Of a stretch of DNA of 64,000 nucleotides, positions 1 to 7,869 are shown piece after piece. Every line of letters starts with the position of its first letter. Position 1 is the stretch's first letter. Under the pieces are notes generated by a model. It did not search any database. It saw only the letters and a program-made list of their open reading frames with translations, and had not been told where the DNA came from. Both the position numbers and the translations under genes were made by a program. Source of the DNA: Pseudomonas sp. DTU_2021_1001937_2_SI_NGA_ILE_001 (GTDB lineage Bacteria > Pseudomonadota > Gammaproteobacteria > Pseudomonadales > Pseudomonadaceae). Location: contig NZ_CP135971.1 of assembly GCF_032463525.1 (NCBI RefSeq), positions 3,844,001-3,908,000 of the forward strand, given 5' to 3'.

Positions 1-230
1 TAGCTGATTTCGCGCCAGCCACCCTGTTCATTGCGCGCGGCGATGAAGGTGCGCTGCGGGCACTCGGCGGCCCAGTGCCGCAGGCGGTCGAGCAGCCGCG
101 CCGGGCGTTCGGCCAGCGGTTCCAGGTTACGAATGTGCAGGATACCCTGGCGTTCGCTGACCGCGACGGCGGGGTGCGCGATGGACACGGGGCGGTAGGG
201 CGCCGGGGCGCTTGCAGGTTGGCGGTTCAC
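1..230 (-). CDS. fcs: Feruloyl-CoA synthetase, N-terminal part (runs off the left edge)
   Basis: This is the first 76 codons of a leftward gene. It starts at a GTG with GGAGGA about 6 bases upstream. The readable start (MNRQPASAPAPYRPVSIAHP, then VAVSERQGILHIRNLEPL) matches the N-terminus I know for Pseudomonas feruloyl-CoA synthetase. That cytoplasmic AMP-forming acyl-CoA ligase activates ferulate, p-coumarate and caffeate with ATP and CoA. No catalytic motif lies in the visible part, so the call rests on this segment and on position as third gene of ech-vdh-fcs. It lies about 125 bases downstream of vdh and is probably cotranscribed with it. Confidence 0.85.
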   Translation of the reverse strand, partial: MNRQPASAPAPYRPVSIAHPAVAVSERQGILHIRNLEPLAERPARLLDRLRHWAAECPQRTFIAARNEQGGWREIS

Positions 231-356
231 GTGCGGTTCCTCCATTGAAGCAGGCCGCGCCGCATCGCTCACGGGCGATGGCTGGCGCGCGCCGACTTCT
301 GGCTGTCGCCTTTGTTCTTGTCGGGAGCGGGCGGCCTGTCGCAGCCGCCCGGGCGC

Positions 357-1805
357 TCAGATCGGGTAGTGCCTTGGGCCGTTCTGCAGGGTCACCCAGC
401 GCAACTGGGTGAAGAACTCCACCGAGGCCTTGGCGCCGAAGCTGCCGTAGCCGCTGGACTTCACCCCGCCGAAGGGCATCTGCGCCTCGTCGTGCACGGT
501 CGGGCCGTTGATGTGGCAGATGCCCGATTCGACACGTTGGGCCAGCGCCAGGGCGCGGCTGGTGTCGCGGCTGAAGATCGCCGCCGACAGGCCGAATTCC
601 GAGTCGTTGGCCAGGCGCAGCAGGGCTTCGTCACCGCTGGCGCGCAGCACCACCGCCACCGGGCCGAAGGACTCTTCGCGATACAGACGCATCGAGTCGG
701 TGACCTGGTCGAGCAGGGTCGGCTGGAGGATGCTGCCGCTGCAGGTGCCGCCGCAGACCAGGGTCGCGCCCTGGGTCACGGCATCGTCGATCAGGCCCAT
801 GATGCGCTCGCCGGCGCGGGCATCGACCAGCGAGCCGAGCTTGGCGGCCGGGTCGCTCGGGTCACCGGCTGGCAGGGTGGCGATCTTGGCCTTGAGCTTG
901 GCGACGAAGGCATCGGCGACCTTGTCGTCGACGATCAGCCGCTCGGTCGACATGCAGATCTGCCCCTGATTGAAGTAGGCGCCGAAGGCGGCGGCTTCGA
1001 CGGCGGCATCGAGGTCGGCGTCGTCCAGCACCAGAAACGGCGCCTTGCCGCCCAGCTCCAGCAGCGCCGGCTTGAGGTGGCGCGCCGACAGCTCGCCGAC
1101 GATGCGCCCGACATGGGTGGAGCCGGTGAAGTTGACGCGGCGTACTGCCGGGTTGGCGATCAGCCGTTCGACGATGGCGGGTGCGTCTTGCGGGGCATTG
1201 CTGATGACGTTGACCACGCCATCGCCGAGCCCGGCTTCATGGAGGATCTGGCCGATCAGCCGATGCACCGCCGGGCTCAGCTCGGAAGCTTTCAGCACCA
1301 CTGTGTTGCCGCAGGCCAGGGGCATGGCGATGGCGCGGGTGGCGAGGATCACCGGGGCGTTCCACGGGGCGATGCCCAGCACCACACCGCACGGCTGGCG
1401 CAGGGCCATGGCAAAGCTGCCCGGCACGTCGGAAGGAATCACCTCGCCGTTGATCTGCGTGGTCATTGACGCGGCTTCACGCAGGATCTTCGCCGCCAGC
1501 ATGACGTTGAAGCCGTACCAGTTGGCCATGGCGCCGGTTTCTCCGGCGGCGGCGATGAAGTGCTCGCTGTTGGCCTGCAGTTGGTCGGCGGCTTTCAGCA
1601 GGCGCGTGCGGCGCTCGTTGGGCGCCAGCGCGGCCCAGGCCGGAAACGCAGCCTGGGCGGCGGCCACGGCGGCGTCGGCGTCTTCCAGGGTGGCAGCGGC
1701 GACCCGCGACACCACTTCGCCGCTCACCGGGTTGCGGCGCTCGAAAGTCTTACCGTCGCGGGCAGGGCACGACTGCCCGCCGATCAGCAATGGCACGTCC
1801 AGCAT
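357..1805 (-). CDS. vdh: Vanillin dehydrogenase (NAD-dependent aldehyde dehydrogenase)
   Basis: The 482-residue aldehyde dehydrogenase oxidises vanillin, 4-hydroxybenzaldehyde and protocatechualdehyde to the acids. Visible motifs are the PWNAP oxyanion asparagine (N149), the NFTGST cofactor loop (about 225-230), the general base in LLELGGK (E250) and the nucleophile in GQICMST (C284). Length is normal for the family. The gene lies between ech and fcs on the same strand, about 90 bases after ech, so it completes the CoA-dependent, non-beta-oxidative route from ferulate to vanillate. The substrate is inferred from these neighbours; the aldehyde dehydrogenase fold is certain. Confidence 0.93.
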   Translation of the reverse strand: MLDVPLLIGGQSCPARDGKTFERRNPVSGEVVSRVAAATLEDADAAVAAAQAAFPAWAALAPNERRTRLLKAADQLQANSEHFIAAAGETGAMANWYGFNVMLAAKILREAASMTTQINGEVIPSDVPGSFAMALRQPCGVVLGIAPWNAPVILATRAIAMPLACGNTVVLKASELSPAVHRLIGQILHEAGLGDGVVNVISNAPQDAPAIVERLIANPAVRRVNFTGSTHVGRIVGELSARHLKPALLELGGKAPFLVLDDADLDAAVEAAAFGAYFNQGQICMSTERLIVDDKVADAFVAKLKAKIATLPAGDPSDPAAKLGSLVDARAGERIMGLIDDAVTQGATLVCGGTCSGSILQPTLLDQVTDSMRLYREESFGPVAVVLRASGDEALLRLANDSEFGLSAAIFSRDTSRALALAQRVESGICHINGPTVHDEAQMPFGGVKSSGYGSFGAKASVEFFTQLRWVTLQNGPRHYPI

Positions 1806-1895
1806 GATGATTCCTCTTTATTGTCTTTATCGGGAACACCGGTCGATACGGTCGACCCGGGCGAGCGGCACACGGCCCCTCGCCCGCCGGCGCGG

Positions 1896-2726
1896 TCAGC
1901 GCTTGTAGGCTTCCAGGCCTGGCTTGATGCTCTTGTCGTCGAGGAACTGCTTCATACCCTGCTCGCGACCGCCTTCGGTGTCCAGCAGGCGCGACTGGTC
2001 GAGCTTGGCGTACAGGTAGTCTTCGTTCTGCTCCCAGGTCAGTTCGCGGCAGCGCTTGAAGCCGTGCTTGGCGGCGCGCAGCACGACCGGGTTCTTTTCC
2101 AGCAGGTTGCGCGCCAGCTCGATGGTGGTCTCGCGCAGTTGCGCCAGCGGCACGCTTTCGTTGACCAGGCCCATCTCGGCGGCTTTCTTACCGTCGAAGG
2201 TCTTGCCGGTCATGATGTAGTACAGCGACTGGCGATGGCCAACGGTGTCGGCCATGGCCTTGCTGACCAGGTTGCCCGGCGGGATGCCCCAGTTGATTTC
2301 CGACAGGCCGAAGGTCGCTTCGTCGGCGCAGATTGCCAGGTCGCAGGCCACCAGCGGACTGAACCCGCCGCCGAAGCACCAGCCATTGACCATGGCGATG
2401 GTCGGCTTGGCGTACATGCGCAGCAGTTTCCACTGCCATTGCGAGGCTTCGCGGCGGATCTTCTCCTGAAGGATCTCCGGGCCGGCGTCGGTTTCGCGGA
2501 AGTATTCCTTGAGGTCCATGCCGGCGGTCCAGGATTCACCGGCACCGGTCAGCACCAGTACGCCGGCCGCCGGGTCCTGCTCCAGAGTCTCCAGCACGTC
2601 GATCATTTCCCGGTTCAGGGTCGGGCTCATGGCGTTGCGTTTTTCCGGGCGGTTGAGGATGACCCAGGCGATGCCTTCCTCGATTTCGACCTTGACGGTG
2701 CTCCAGCGGCCTTCGTAATTGCTCAT
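1896..2726 (-). CDS. ech: Feruloyl-CoA hydratase/lyase (4-hydroxycinnamoyl-CoA hydratase-lyase)
   Basis: The 276-residue crotonase-fold enzyme hydrates feruloyl-CoA and cleaves the product to vanillin plus acetyl-CoA. The sequence agrees closely with the HCHL enzyme of P. fluorescens as I recall it. The residues known to matter there are present at the same numbers: Y75 (LKEY), S123 (GGGFS) and E143 (LSEINWG). It is the first gene of the leftward ech-vdh-fcs operon. A strong sigma-70 promoter overlaps a palindromic operator upstream, and a MarR-type regulator gene is divergent. This points to induction by the CoA thioester intermediate. Confidence 0.96.
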   Translation of the reverse strand: MSNYEGRWSTVKVEIEEGIAWVILNRPEKRNAMSPTLNREMIDVLETLEQDPAAGVLVLTGAGESWTAGMDLKEYFRETDAGPEILQEKIRREASQWQWKLLRMYAKPTIAMVNGWCFGGGFSPLVACDLAICADEATFGLSEINWGIPPGNLVSKAMADTVGHRQSLYYIMTGKTFDGKKAAEMGLVNESVPLAQLRETTIELARNLLEKNPVVLRAAKHGFKRCRELTWEQNEDYLYAKLDQSRLLDTEGGREQGMKQFLDDKSIKPGLEAYKR

Positions 2727-2778
2727 GGTGGATGCTCTCTTGTTCTGTTACGGGGCGTGTTCGGGTGTCGATGGATTG

Positions 2779-2816
2779 AAATTAGCCGGGCAAAATAGTT
2801 ATGTCAATTAACTATT
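2779..2816 (-). promoter_or_regulatory. ech operon promoter with overlapping MarR-type operator
   Basis: On the minus strand a perfect -35 box TTGACA (2807-2802) and a -10 box TAATTT (2784-2779) are separated by 17 bases. The -35 box lies in the spacer of an inverted repeat AATAGTTA-N7-TAACTATT (2794-2816) with perfect 8-base arms. A repressor bound there would block RNA polymerase. The adjacent MarR-family protein is the obvious candidate. The boxes are seen directly; the binding partner is inferred. Confidence 0.78.
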
Positions 2817-2951
2817 AGATTCGTTAACAGGTTTGCGCGTTTCGGATAGTGCGCGCTTGGGTAGATCGTCAGGGTATTGGGTGCTGGCCTTCACGGACCG
2901 ATCCCGGCAAACTGCATAGCCTTGTTAACTGCCTTTCCAGGATCCTGTCGC

Positions 2952-3434
2952 ATGGCCAAGTCTTCCAGTGCCGCTTCTTCGAGCGCCCTTCCCGCTTCCG
3001 ACGCCGCCGTGCCGCTGGATGCCGCGCTCGACGATCTGATCGGCTATGCCCTGCGCCGTGCCCAGCTCAAGCTGTTCCAGAACCTCATCGCGCGGCTGGC
3101 CGTGCATGACCTGCGCCCGGCGCAGTTCTCCGCGCTGGCGATCATCGAGCAGAACCCTGGCCTGATGCAGGCCGACCTGGCCCGTGCACTGGCCATCGAG
3201 CCGCCGCAGGTGGTGCCGTTGCTCAACAAGCTGGAAGAACGCGCCCTGGCCGTGCGGGTGCGCTGCAAGCCAGACAAGCGTTCGTACGGCATTTTCCTCA
3301 GCAAGACCGGCGAAACGATGCTCAAGGAAGTGAAGCAGATCGCCGCGCAGAGCGACCTGGACGCCACCGCCGCGCTCGACGATGCTGAGCGCGAGCAGCT
3401 GCTCAGGCTGCTGCGCAAGATCTATCAGGACTGA
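2952..3434 (+). CDS. MarR-family transcriptional repressor of the ferulate genes
   Basis: A 160-residue winged-helix MarR protein. Helix-turn-helix and wing lie around residues 55-120 (AIIEQNPGLMQADLARAL, then VRCKPDKRSYGIFLSKTG). The ATG at 2952 is preferred over an upstream in-frame start because the protein then begins with the short low-complexity tail MAKSSSAASSS usual for these regulators. It is divergent from ech, with the palindrome at 2794-2816 between them. Related regulators (FerR/FerC, HcaR types) are released from DNA by hydroxycinnamoyl-CoA. That ligand is inferred here. Confidence 0.85.
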   Translation: MAKSSSAASSSALPASDAAVPLDAALDDLIGYALRRAQLKLFQNLIARLAVHDLRPAQFSALAIIEQNPGLMQADLARALAIEPPQVVPLLNKLEERALAVRVRCKPDKRSYGIFLSKTGETMLKEVKQIAAQSDLDATAALDDAEREQLLRLLRKIYQD

Positions 3435-3439
3435 AGTGC

Positions 3440-3464
3440 CGGCCGCTCAGGCTGGAAGCGGCCG
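3440..3464. terminator. GC-rich hairpin between convergent regulator and porin genes
   Basis: CGGCCGCT and AGCGGCCG form perfect 8-base arms with a 9-base loop, between the stop codons of the MarR gene and the porin gene. No T-tract follows, so it may be only a weak terminator or a 3' end stabiliser. Confidence 0.45.
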
Positions 3465-3471
3465 AGCCGAC

Positions 3472-4785
3472 TCACCACAGCGGCAGGCTGTAGGTGGCCA
3501 GGAAGCGGGTCTGGTTTTCGTCGCGGAAGGCCGCGCCGGTGGGAAAGTCGTTGCGGTAGATCGCCTTGCGCACCACGAAACCCAGCTGCTTGAGCGGCCC
3601 GCTCTGGATCACGTAGCCCAGCTCCATCTGGAATTCCCGTTCCTTGCGGTCGTCGGCGTTCAGCGAGGCGAGTTCGATGTTGTCGCCGCGCACATAACGC
3701 AGGCGGCTCTTCAGGCCCGGCACGCCCACAGCGGCGAAGTCGTAATCGTAGATGGCCTGCCAGGTGTGTTCCTTGGCGTTGAGAAAGTCCGAGGCCATGG
3801 TCAGTTCGCTCATGCCCATCAGTTCGGTGCCAGACACATAGGGCGTGGCGGTGTCGCCGCTCGAATGCATGTAGCCGAGGCTGACCTTGTGCCCGCCCAG
3901 CCGGTAGGCGAACAGCGCCGAGGCGTTGACGTTGTCGACCTTGCCGGCCTTGGCGCTGCCGGCCTCCTCGCTGAAGAAGCTGCGCAGGTCGCTGGTCAGT
4001 ACGCCGTCGCCCAGCGGCAGGTTATGCAGCAGCGCCAGGGTGCTCTGCCGGTAAAGGTCATCGACCTCGGTGTGGTACACGCGAATGCCCAGGTCCTTGG
4101 TGAACTGGTAGTCACCGCCCAGGTAGCTCATGTGCGAGGTGGTCGCCGCGCCGTTGAAGCGTCCGTTCGGTGAGGCAATGGTCATCGACTCGTAGGAGGT
4201 CGAGTTGCGCTTGTTGATGCGGTCGATGTAGCCCGCATTGAAGGTCAGGCCGTCGATGTCCTTGGAGGTCAGCGTGGTGCCGCGGAAGGTCTGCGGCAAC
4301 AGGCGCGACGGGCTGGCGAAGGCGAACGGCAGGAAAATCGACACGTCGCCGGTCTTCACCGTGGTCTGGTTGAAGCGCATCTTGCCGGTCAGCGCCAGGC
4401 GCGAATAATCGTCCGGGGCGCGACGGTCACTGGCCGACACCGGCAGCAGTTCGGTGCCGCTGCGGTCCGGCGAAGAATCCAGCTTGACCCCGACCAATGC
4501 GCGTGCATCCAGGCCGAAGCCCAGCTTGCCAGGGGTGTAGCCGGATTCGAGGTTGAGAATGAAGGCCTGCGCCCATTCCCGGGCAGCGCGCTTGGCCCCA
4601 TCATCCTTGTAGTCGCGGTCGAGGTAATAGTTACGCAGGTTAAGCGTACCGTGGCTGTCTTCCAGCAGGCCTTCGGCCTGCAGGCCGCTGCTGCACAAAC
4701 CCAGCAGCAGCAATGGCGCGGTACGGCGAGCGTGGCGATACAGGCTCGGGCGAGCCCTGCCGAGGGGCGAGAAGGTGTCTGGCAT
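3472..4785 (-). CDS. OprD-family outer-membrane porin, probably for aromatic acids
   Basis: A 437-residue porin. The ATG at 4785 gives a signal peptide (TAPLLLLGLCSSGLQAEG, cleavage after QA). The mature start, GLLEDSHGTLNLRNYYLDRD, is the hallmark of OprD-type channels. Alternating beta-strand character continues to a C-terminal aromatic (SLPLW). An upstream in-frame start would add 41 residues before the signal peptide and is rejected. It is divergent from an aromatic-acid MFS gene and next to the ferulate operon, so uptake of hydroxycinnamates or vanillate is likely. Family members also carry amino acids, so the substrate is inferred. Confidence 0.88.
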   Translation of the reverse strand: MPDTFSPLGRARPSLYRHARRTAPLLLLGLCSSGLQAEGLLEDSHGTLNLRNYYLDRDYKDDGAKRAAREWAQAFILNLESGYTPGKLGFGLDARALVGVKLDSSPDRSGTELLPVSASDRRAPDDYSRLALTGKMRFNQTTVKTGDVSIFLPFAFASPSRLLPQTFRGTTLTSKDIDGLTFNAGYIDRINKRNSTSYESMTIASPNGRFNGAATTSHMSYLGGDYQFTKDLGIRVYHTEVDDLYRQSTLALLHNLPLGDGVLTSDLRSFFSEEAGSAKAGKVDNVNASALFAYRLGGHKVSLGYMHSSGDTATPYVSGTELMGMSELTMASDFLNAKEHTWQAIYDYDFAAVGVPGLKSRLRYVRGDNIELASLNADDRKEREFQMELGYVIQSGPLKQLGFVVRKAIYRNDFPTGAAFRDENQTRFLATYSLPLW

Positions 4786-5103
4786 GTCCGTAGTCCACTT
4801 ATTGTTGTTGTTCGAAAGCGCACGGGATGCGGGCTGTAAGCGGCCCGCAGGGCAAGAATGGAAATGCCGAGTGGTGCCGTCAATGGACAATATCCGATAA
4901 TCGAACATTAATTTTGTTATCTATTTTTCTCTTTTCAGGATTTTTTGGGTAAGCCCCTGTTTTAAAAGAAATAGTCTGAATTCCTGCCGAGCGCATTCGG
5001 GCTGGGCTTTTTAGTTATCTTTGTTAATCTTATTTCCAGGTCGCCTCCAGCCGTGGTTGCAGGCGCCAGCCCGCTCTACAACAAAAACAAGAACGAGGTA
5101 TCC
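4786..5103. other. Divergent intergenic region between porin and MFS genes
   Basis: This 318-base stretch has no credible gene. Its middle (about 4880-5040) is markedly AT-rich with long T runs, unlike its surroundings, and must hold the two divergent promoters. No clean -35/-10 pair stands out. The MFS ribosome-binding site is GAGG near 5095. Confidence 0.6.
5010..5032. promoter_or_regulatory. Possible second operator for the ferulate MarR regulator
   Basis: TTTAGTTA-N7-TAATCTTA resembles the perfect AATAGTTA-N7-TAACTATT site before ech. The left half shares TAGTTA, the spacer is also 7 bases, and the right half keeps only TAA and one later T. It lies about 75 bases before the MFS start. 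The resemblance is visible but partial. Confidence 0.35.
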
Positions 5104-6318
5104 ATGGACAGTTCACTGCGCCGGCCAACGGCGACCATCGTGCTTTGCTTCATCGTTGCACTCATCGAAGGCTTCGACCTGCAGGCCGCCGGCACCGCCG
5201 CTGCCGGGCTGCGGCACACCTTCACCCTCGACCCCAAGATGCTCGGCTGGGTATTCAGCGCCGGAATCATCGGTCTGCTGCCAGGTGCCTTCTTCGGCGG
5301 CTGGATCGCCGACCGCATTGGCCGCAAGAAGATTCTCATCGCCGCCGTGCTGCTGTTTGGCGTGTTTTCCCTGGCCACCGCCTACGTCGAGGGCTATGCG
5401 ACCCTGCTGCTGGTGCGCTTCCTTACCGGCCTGGGCCTGGGCGCTGCGCTGCCCAACCTGATCGCCCTGTGTGCCGAGGCGGTCGGTGAACAGCGCCGTG
5501 GCACGGCGATCAGCATCATGTATGCCGGTGTACCGCTGGGTGGTGCACTGGCGGCGGTGGTGGCCATGCTGGGCGGTGACCACTGGCAGATGACTTTCAT
5601 CATCGGTGGCCTGGCGCCGCTGCTGGTGGTGCCGCTGATGCTGGTGCTGCTGCCCGAGTCCACGGTGTTCCGCCAGCAAGCCGATGCCAGCGCACGGGTC
5701 TCCACGCCCCAGGCCCTGTTCGGCGAAGGGCGTGCGCGCCTTACCCTGGCGCTGTGGATCAGCTACTTCTTCACCCTGACCGTGATGTACATGCTGCTCA
5801 ATTGGCTGCCGTCACTGCTCATGGGCCAGGGCTTTACCAAGCCGGAAGCCAGCCTGGTGCAGATGCTGTTCAACATCGGCGGCGCGCTGGGCTCGCTGTT
5901 CGGTGGTCTGCTGCTGGACCGCTTCAATGGCGTGAAGGTGGTAATCGGCGTCTACCTGGGGCTGCTGGCGTCGCTGGTAGGCGTCGGCCTGTCGGTCGGC
6001 ATCGCGCCCATGGCCACCGCCGGTTTCTGTGTCGGGGTGTTCGTCATGGCCGCGCAGTTGGTGCTGTATGCCATGGCGCCGCCTTCCTACCCCACTGCCG
6101 TACGCGCGACCGGTGTGGGCGCGGCGGTGGCCATCGGTCGCCTGGGGTCGGTTGCCGGTCCGCTGGCTGCCGGGCAGATTCTCGCTGCTGGCGCCGGCAC
6201 CAGCGGCGTGTTGCTGGCCACTTCGCCCGGCCTGGTGATCGCTGCGCTGGCGATTCTCATCGTGGTCGCGCGGCCAGGCAGCGCGGCGCGTCCCGGCCTC
6301 AAGCCGGCCAGCCGCTGA
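5104..6318 (+). CDS. MFS transporter, aromatic acid:H+ symporter family
   Basis: A 404-residue, 12-helix permease. Residues 1-30 hold the helix-1 signature IEGFDLQAAG, with the acidic residue typical of PcaK-type aromatic acid:H+ symporters. The loop between helices 2 and 3 has GGWIADRIGRKK (about residues 70-80). The ATG at 5104 has GAGG 5-6 bases upstream. Next to ferulate catabolism and a porin, it most likely imports hydroxycinnamates or their acid products; KT2440 has a hydroxycinnamate transporter (HcnK) in its ferulate cluster, from memory. The exact substrate is not readable from sequence. Confidence 0.88.
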   Translation: MDSSLRRPTATIVLCFIVALIEGFDLQAAGTAAAGLRHTFTLDPKMLGWVFSAGIIGLLPGAFFGGWIADRIGRKKILIAAVLLFGVFSLATAYVEGYATLLLVRFLTGLGLGAALPNLIALCAEAVGEQRRGTAISIMYAGVPLGGALAAVVAMLGGDHWQMTFIIGGLAPLLVVPLMLVLLPESTVFRQQADASARVSTPQALFGEGRARLTLALWISYFFTLTVMYMLLNWLPSLLMGQGFTKPEASLVQMLFNIGGALGSLFGGLLLDRFNGVKVVIGVYLGLLASLVGVGLSVGIAPMATAGFCVGVFVMAAQLVLYAMAPPSYPTAVRATGVGAAVAIGRLGSVAGPLAAGQILAAGAGTSGVLLATSPGLVIAALAILIVVARPGSAARPGLKPASR

Positions 6319-6325
6319 CCTGAAC

Positions 6326-6365
6326 GCACAACGCCCCCGGCAAGCGCTTGCCGGGGGCGTTGTGC
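6326..6365. terminator. Perfect 40-base palindromic bidirectional terminator
   Basis: Two perfect 20-base arms meet at CAAGCGCTTG with no loop and lie exactly between the convergent MFS and HDOD genes. The core is ACGCCCCCGGC and its complement. The stem flanks are not T-rich, but the strength and position suggest termination in both directions. Confidence 0.7.
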
Positions 6366-6381
6366 ATACAGAGCGGTGTTA

Positions 6382-7779
6382 TCAGTGATTGAACTGCGCG
6401 GCCAGCTCGCGAAGCATCACTTCGGCATCCAGCACCTTGCGCACCGATTCCTCGGCTTTCTCGCGGGTGATGCCCAGGCGCTCGAACAGCTCGTTGGGAA
6501 TCGCCTCTACCGGGCCGGAACCGACGCCGTGCTGACGCAGCAACTGCACGGCCAGGAACACCAGGTTGGCATATTCGCAATGCTCACCGGCGTACTGCGG
6601 GTCATGCTGGAAGCGCAGCGCGGTGGACAGTTCGTCCGGCATGTCCCAGGCGCGCATCAGCCAGGCGCCGATCTGCTCGCGGCTGATGCCCAGCAGGTGC
6701 TGCTCGACATAGCTGTGATGCAGGTGCGGGTTGACTTCCAGTTGCCGGCAGATCAGCGAGAAATGTGGCGGGAACACATGCGCCAGCAGCAGGTAGCCGA
6801 AGTTGTGCAGCAGGCCGGCCAGGTAGGTCAGGCCGCCTTCCGGGCGTTTGGCGCGGGGGATGGCACGGGTCAGGCCTTCGATAACGGCGGCGGTGTAGAT
6901 CGACTGCTGCCAGTACGGGGTGGTCTGCTGTGGATGATCCTTGGGCAGGCTGAGGGTCTTGCCCAGCGCCAGACCGAGGGCCAGGTTGATCACCAGGTCG
7001 AAGCCCAGCACACGCACGATGGCGTCTTCCACCGAGCGGATCTTGCCGGTAGAGGCGTAATAAGGTGAGGCGGCCCAGCTGACCACCTGGGCGGCCAGGG
7101 CTGGGTCGGTTTCCACCACGCCCGTGATGTCGTCGATGGTGGCGTCCGGGTCGACACGCAGCTTGATGATCTTCTGCGCGGTGCCGGCCAGCGGCGGGAT
7201 CTCCAGGGTCGCTTCCAGGCGTTGCTGGATGCGCCGTGCGGTGAAGGCGTGCACGGCCTGAGTGATTTCCTCTCGGTCGTCGTGCGGGCGGTCGAAGTTC
7301 GGCTGCACCGTGCTGACCAGTTGGCCGAAATGCGCGGCACTGGCCTTGCTGAGCATGCCCTTGAAGTCGTCGCTGGCGATCTCCAGCAGCAGGCCCTGTT
7401 CGCCGGAGCCCACCAGCAGCTTGGGCTGCTGCAACAGGCGGTCGTCGTACAGGCACGGCGAGCTGGTCAGGGCCGGCAGGCCGGGCAGGCTTTGCAGGTT
7501 GTGCTTGACCAGCATGCGCGACAAGCGCTCGTGGGAAACCGCCTTGAGTTCGCGGCCAGTCAGCTCGGCGATGCGGTTGAGGTCCAGCAACTGGTTCTGC
7601 GGGAATAGGATCAGCAGGGCGCCGACGGCGTCCTCGACCAGGACCGCCTGGACCTTGCGCTCGACAGGCAGGGTGACGTCATCCACGACTTCCTGGTAGC
7701 TGATGGACAATTTTTCCAACAACTGCCGGATGACGGACGGGGTGTGGAGAGAATCATCGACGTGGGCTACTTCTGTCAT
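6382..7779 (-). CDS. YbaK/prolyl-tRNA deacylase-like domain fused to HDOD domain
   Basis: A 465-residue cytoplasmic protein. The first 150 or so residues (VIRQLLEKLSISYQEVVDD, later LLILFPQNQLLDLNRIAELT) look like the YbaK/EbsC aminoacyl-tRNA deacylase fold. Residues about 200-440 are an HDOD domain (IPPLAGTAQKIIKLRVDPDA, then AAQVVSWAASPYY). HDOD proteins are HD-related signalling modules without hydrolase activity, tied to motility, cell cycle or second-messenger output. The fusion is known in pseudomonads, but its function is unsettled. It is a single gene, convergent with the MFS gene and upstream of nothing obvious. Confidence 0.85.
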   Translation of the reverse strand: MTEVAHVDDSLHTPSVIRQLLEKLSISYQEVVDDVTLPVERKVQAVLVEDAVGALLILFPQNQLLDLNRIAELTGRELKAVSHERLSRMLVKHNLQSLPGLPALTSSPCLYDDRLLQQPKLLVGSGEQGLLLEIASDDFKGMLSKASAAHFGQLVSTVQPNFDRPHDDREEITQAVHAFTARRIQQRLEATLEIPPLAGTAQKIIKLRVDPDATIDDITGVVETDPALAAQVVSWAASPYYASTGKIRSVEDAIVRVLGFDLVINLALGLALGKTLSLPKDHPQQTTPYWQQSIYTAAVIEGLTRAIPRAKRPEGGLTYLAGLLHNFGYLLLAHVFPPHFSLICRQLEVNPHLHHSYVEQHLLGISREQIGAWLMRAWDMPDELSTALRFQHDPQYAGEHCEYANLVFLAVQLLRQHGVGSGPVEAIPNELFERLGITREKAEESVRKVLDAEVMLRELAAQFNH

Positions 7780-7869
7780 GGTCTGTGTCCAATTCCTACA
7801 TTTTTCGCAGTATAACCAGCTTGTGCAGAATGGGCCTCCCGAGCGTGCAAAAGCGTCGTGTCCGTCACA

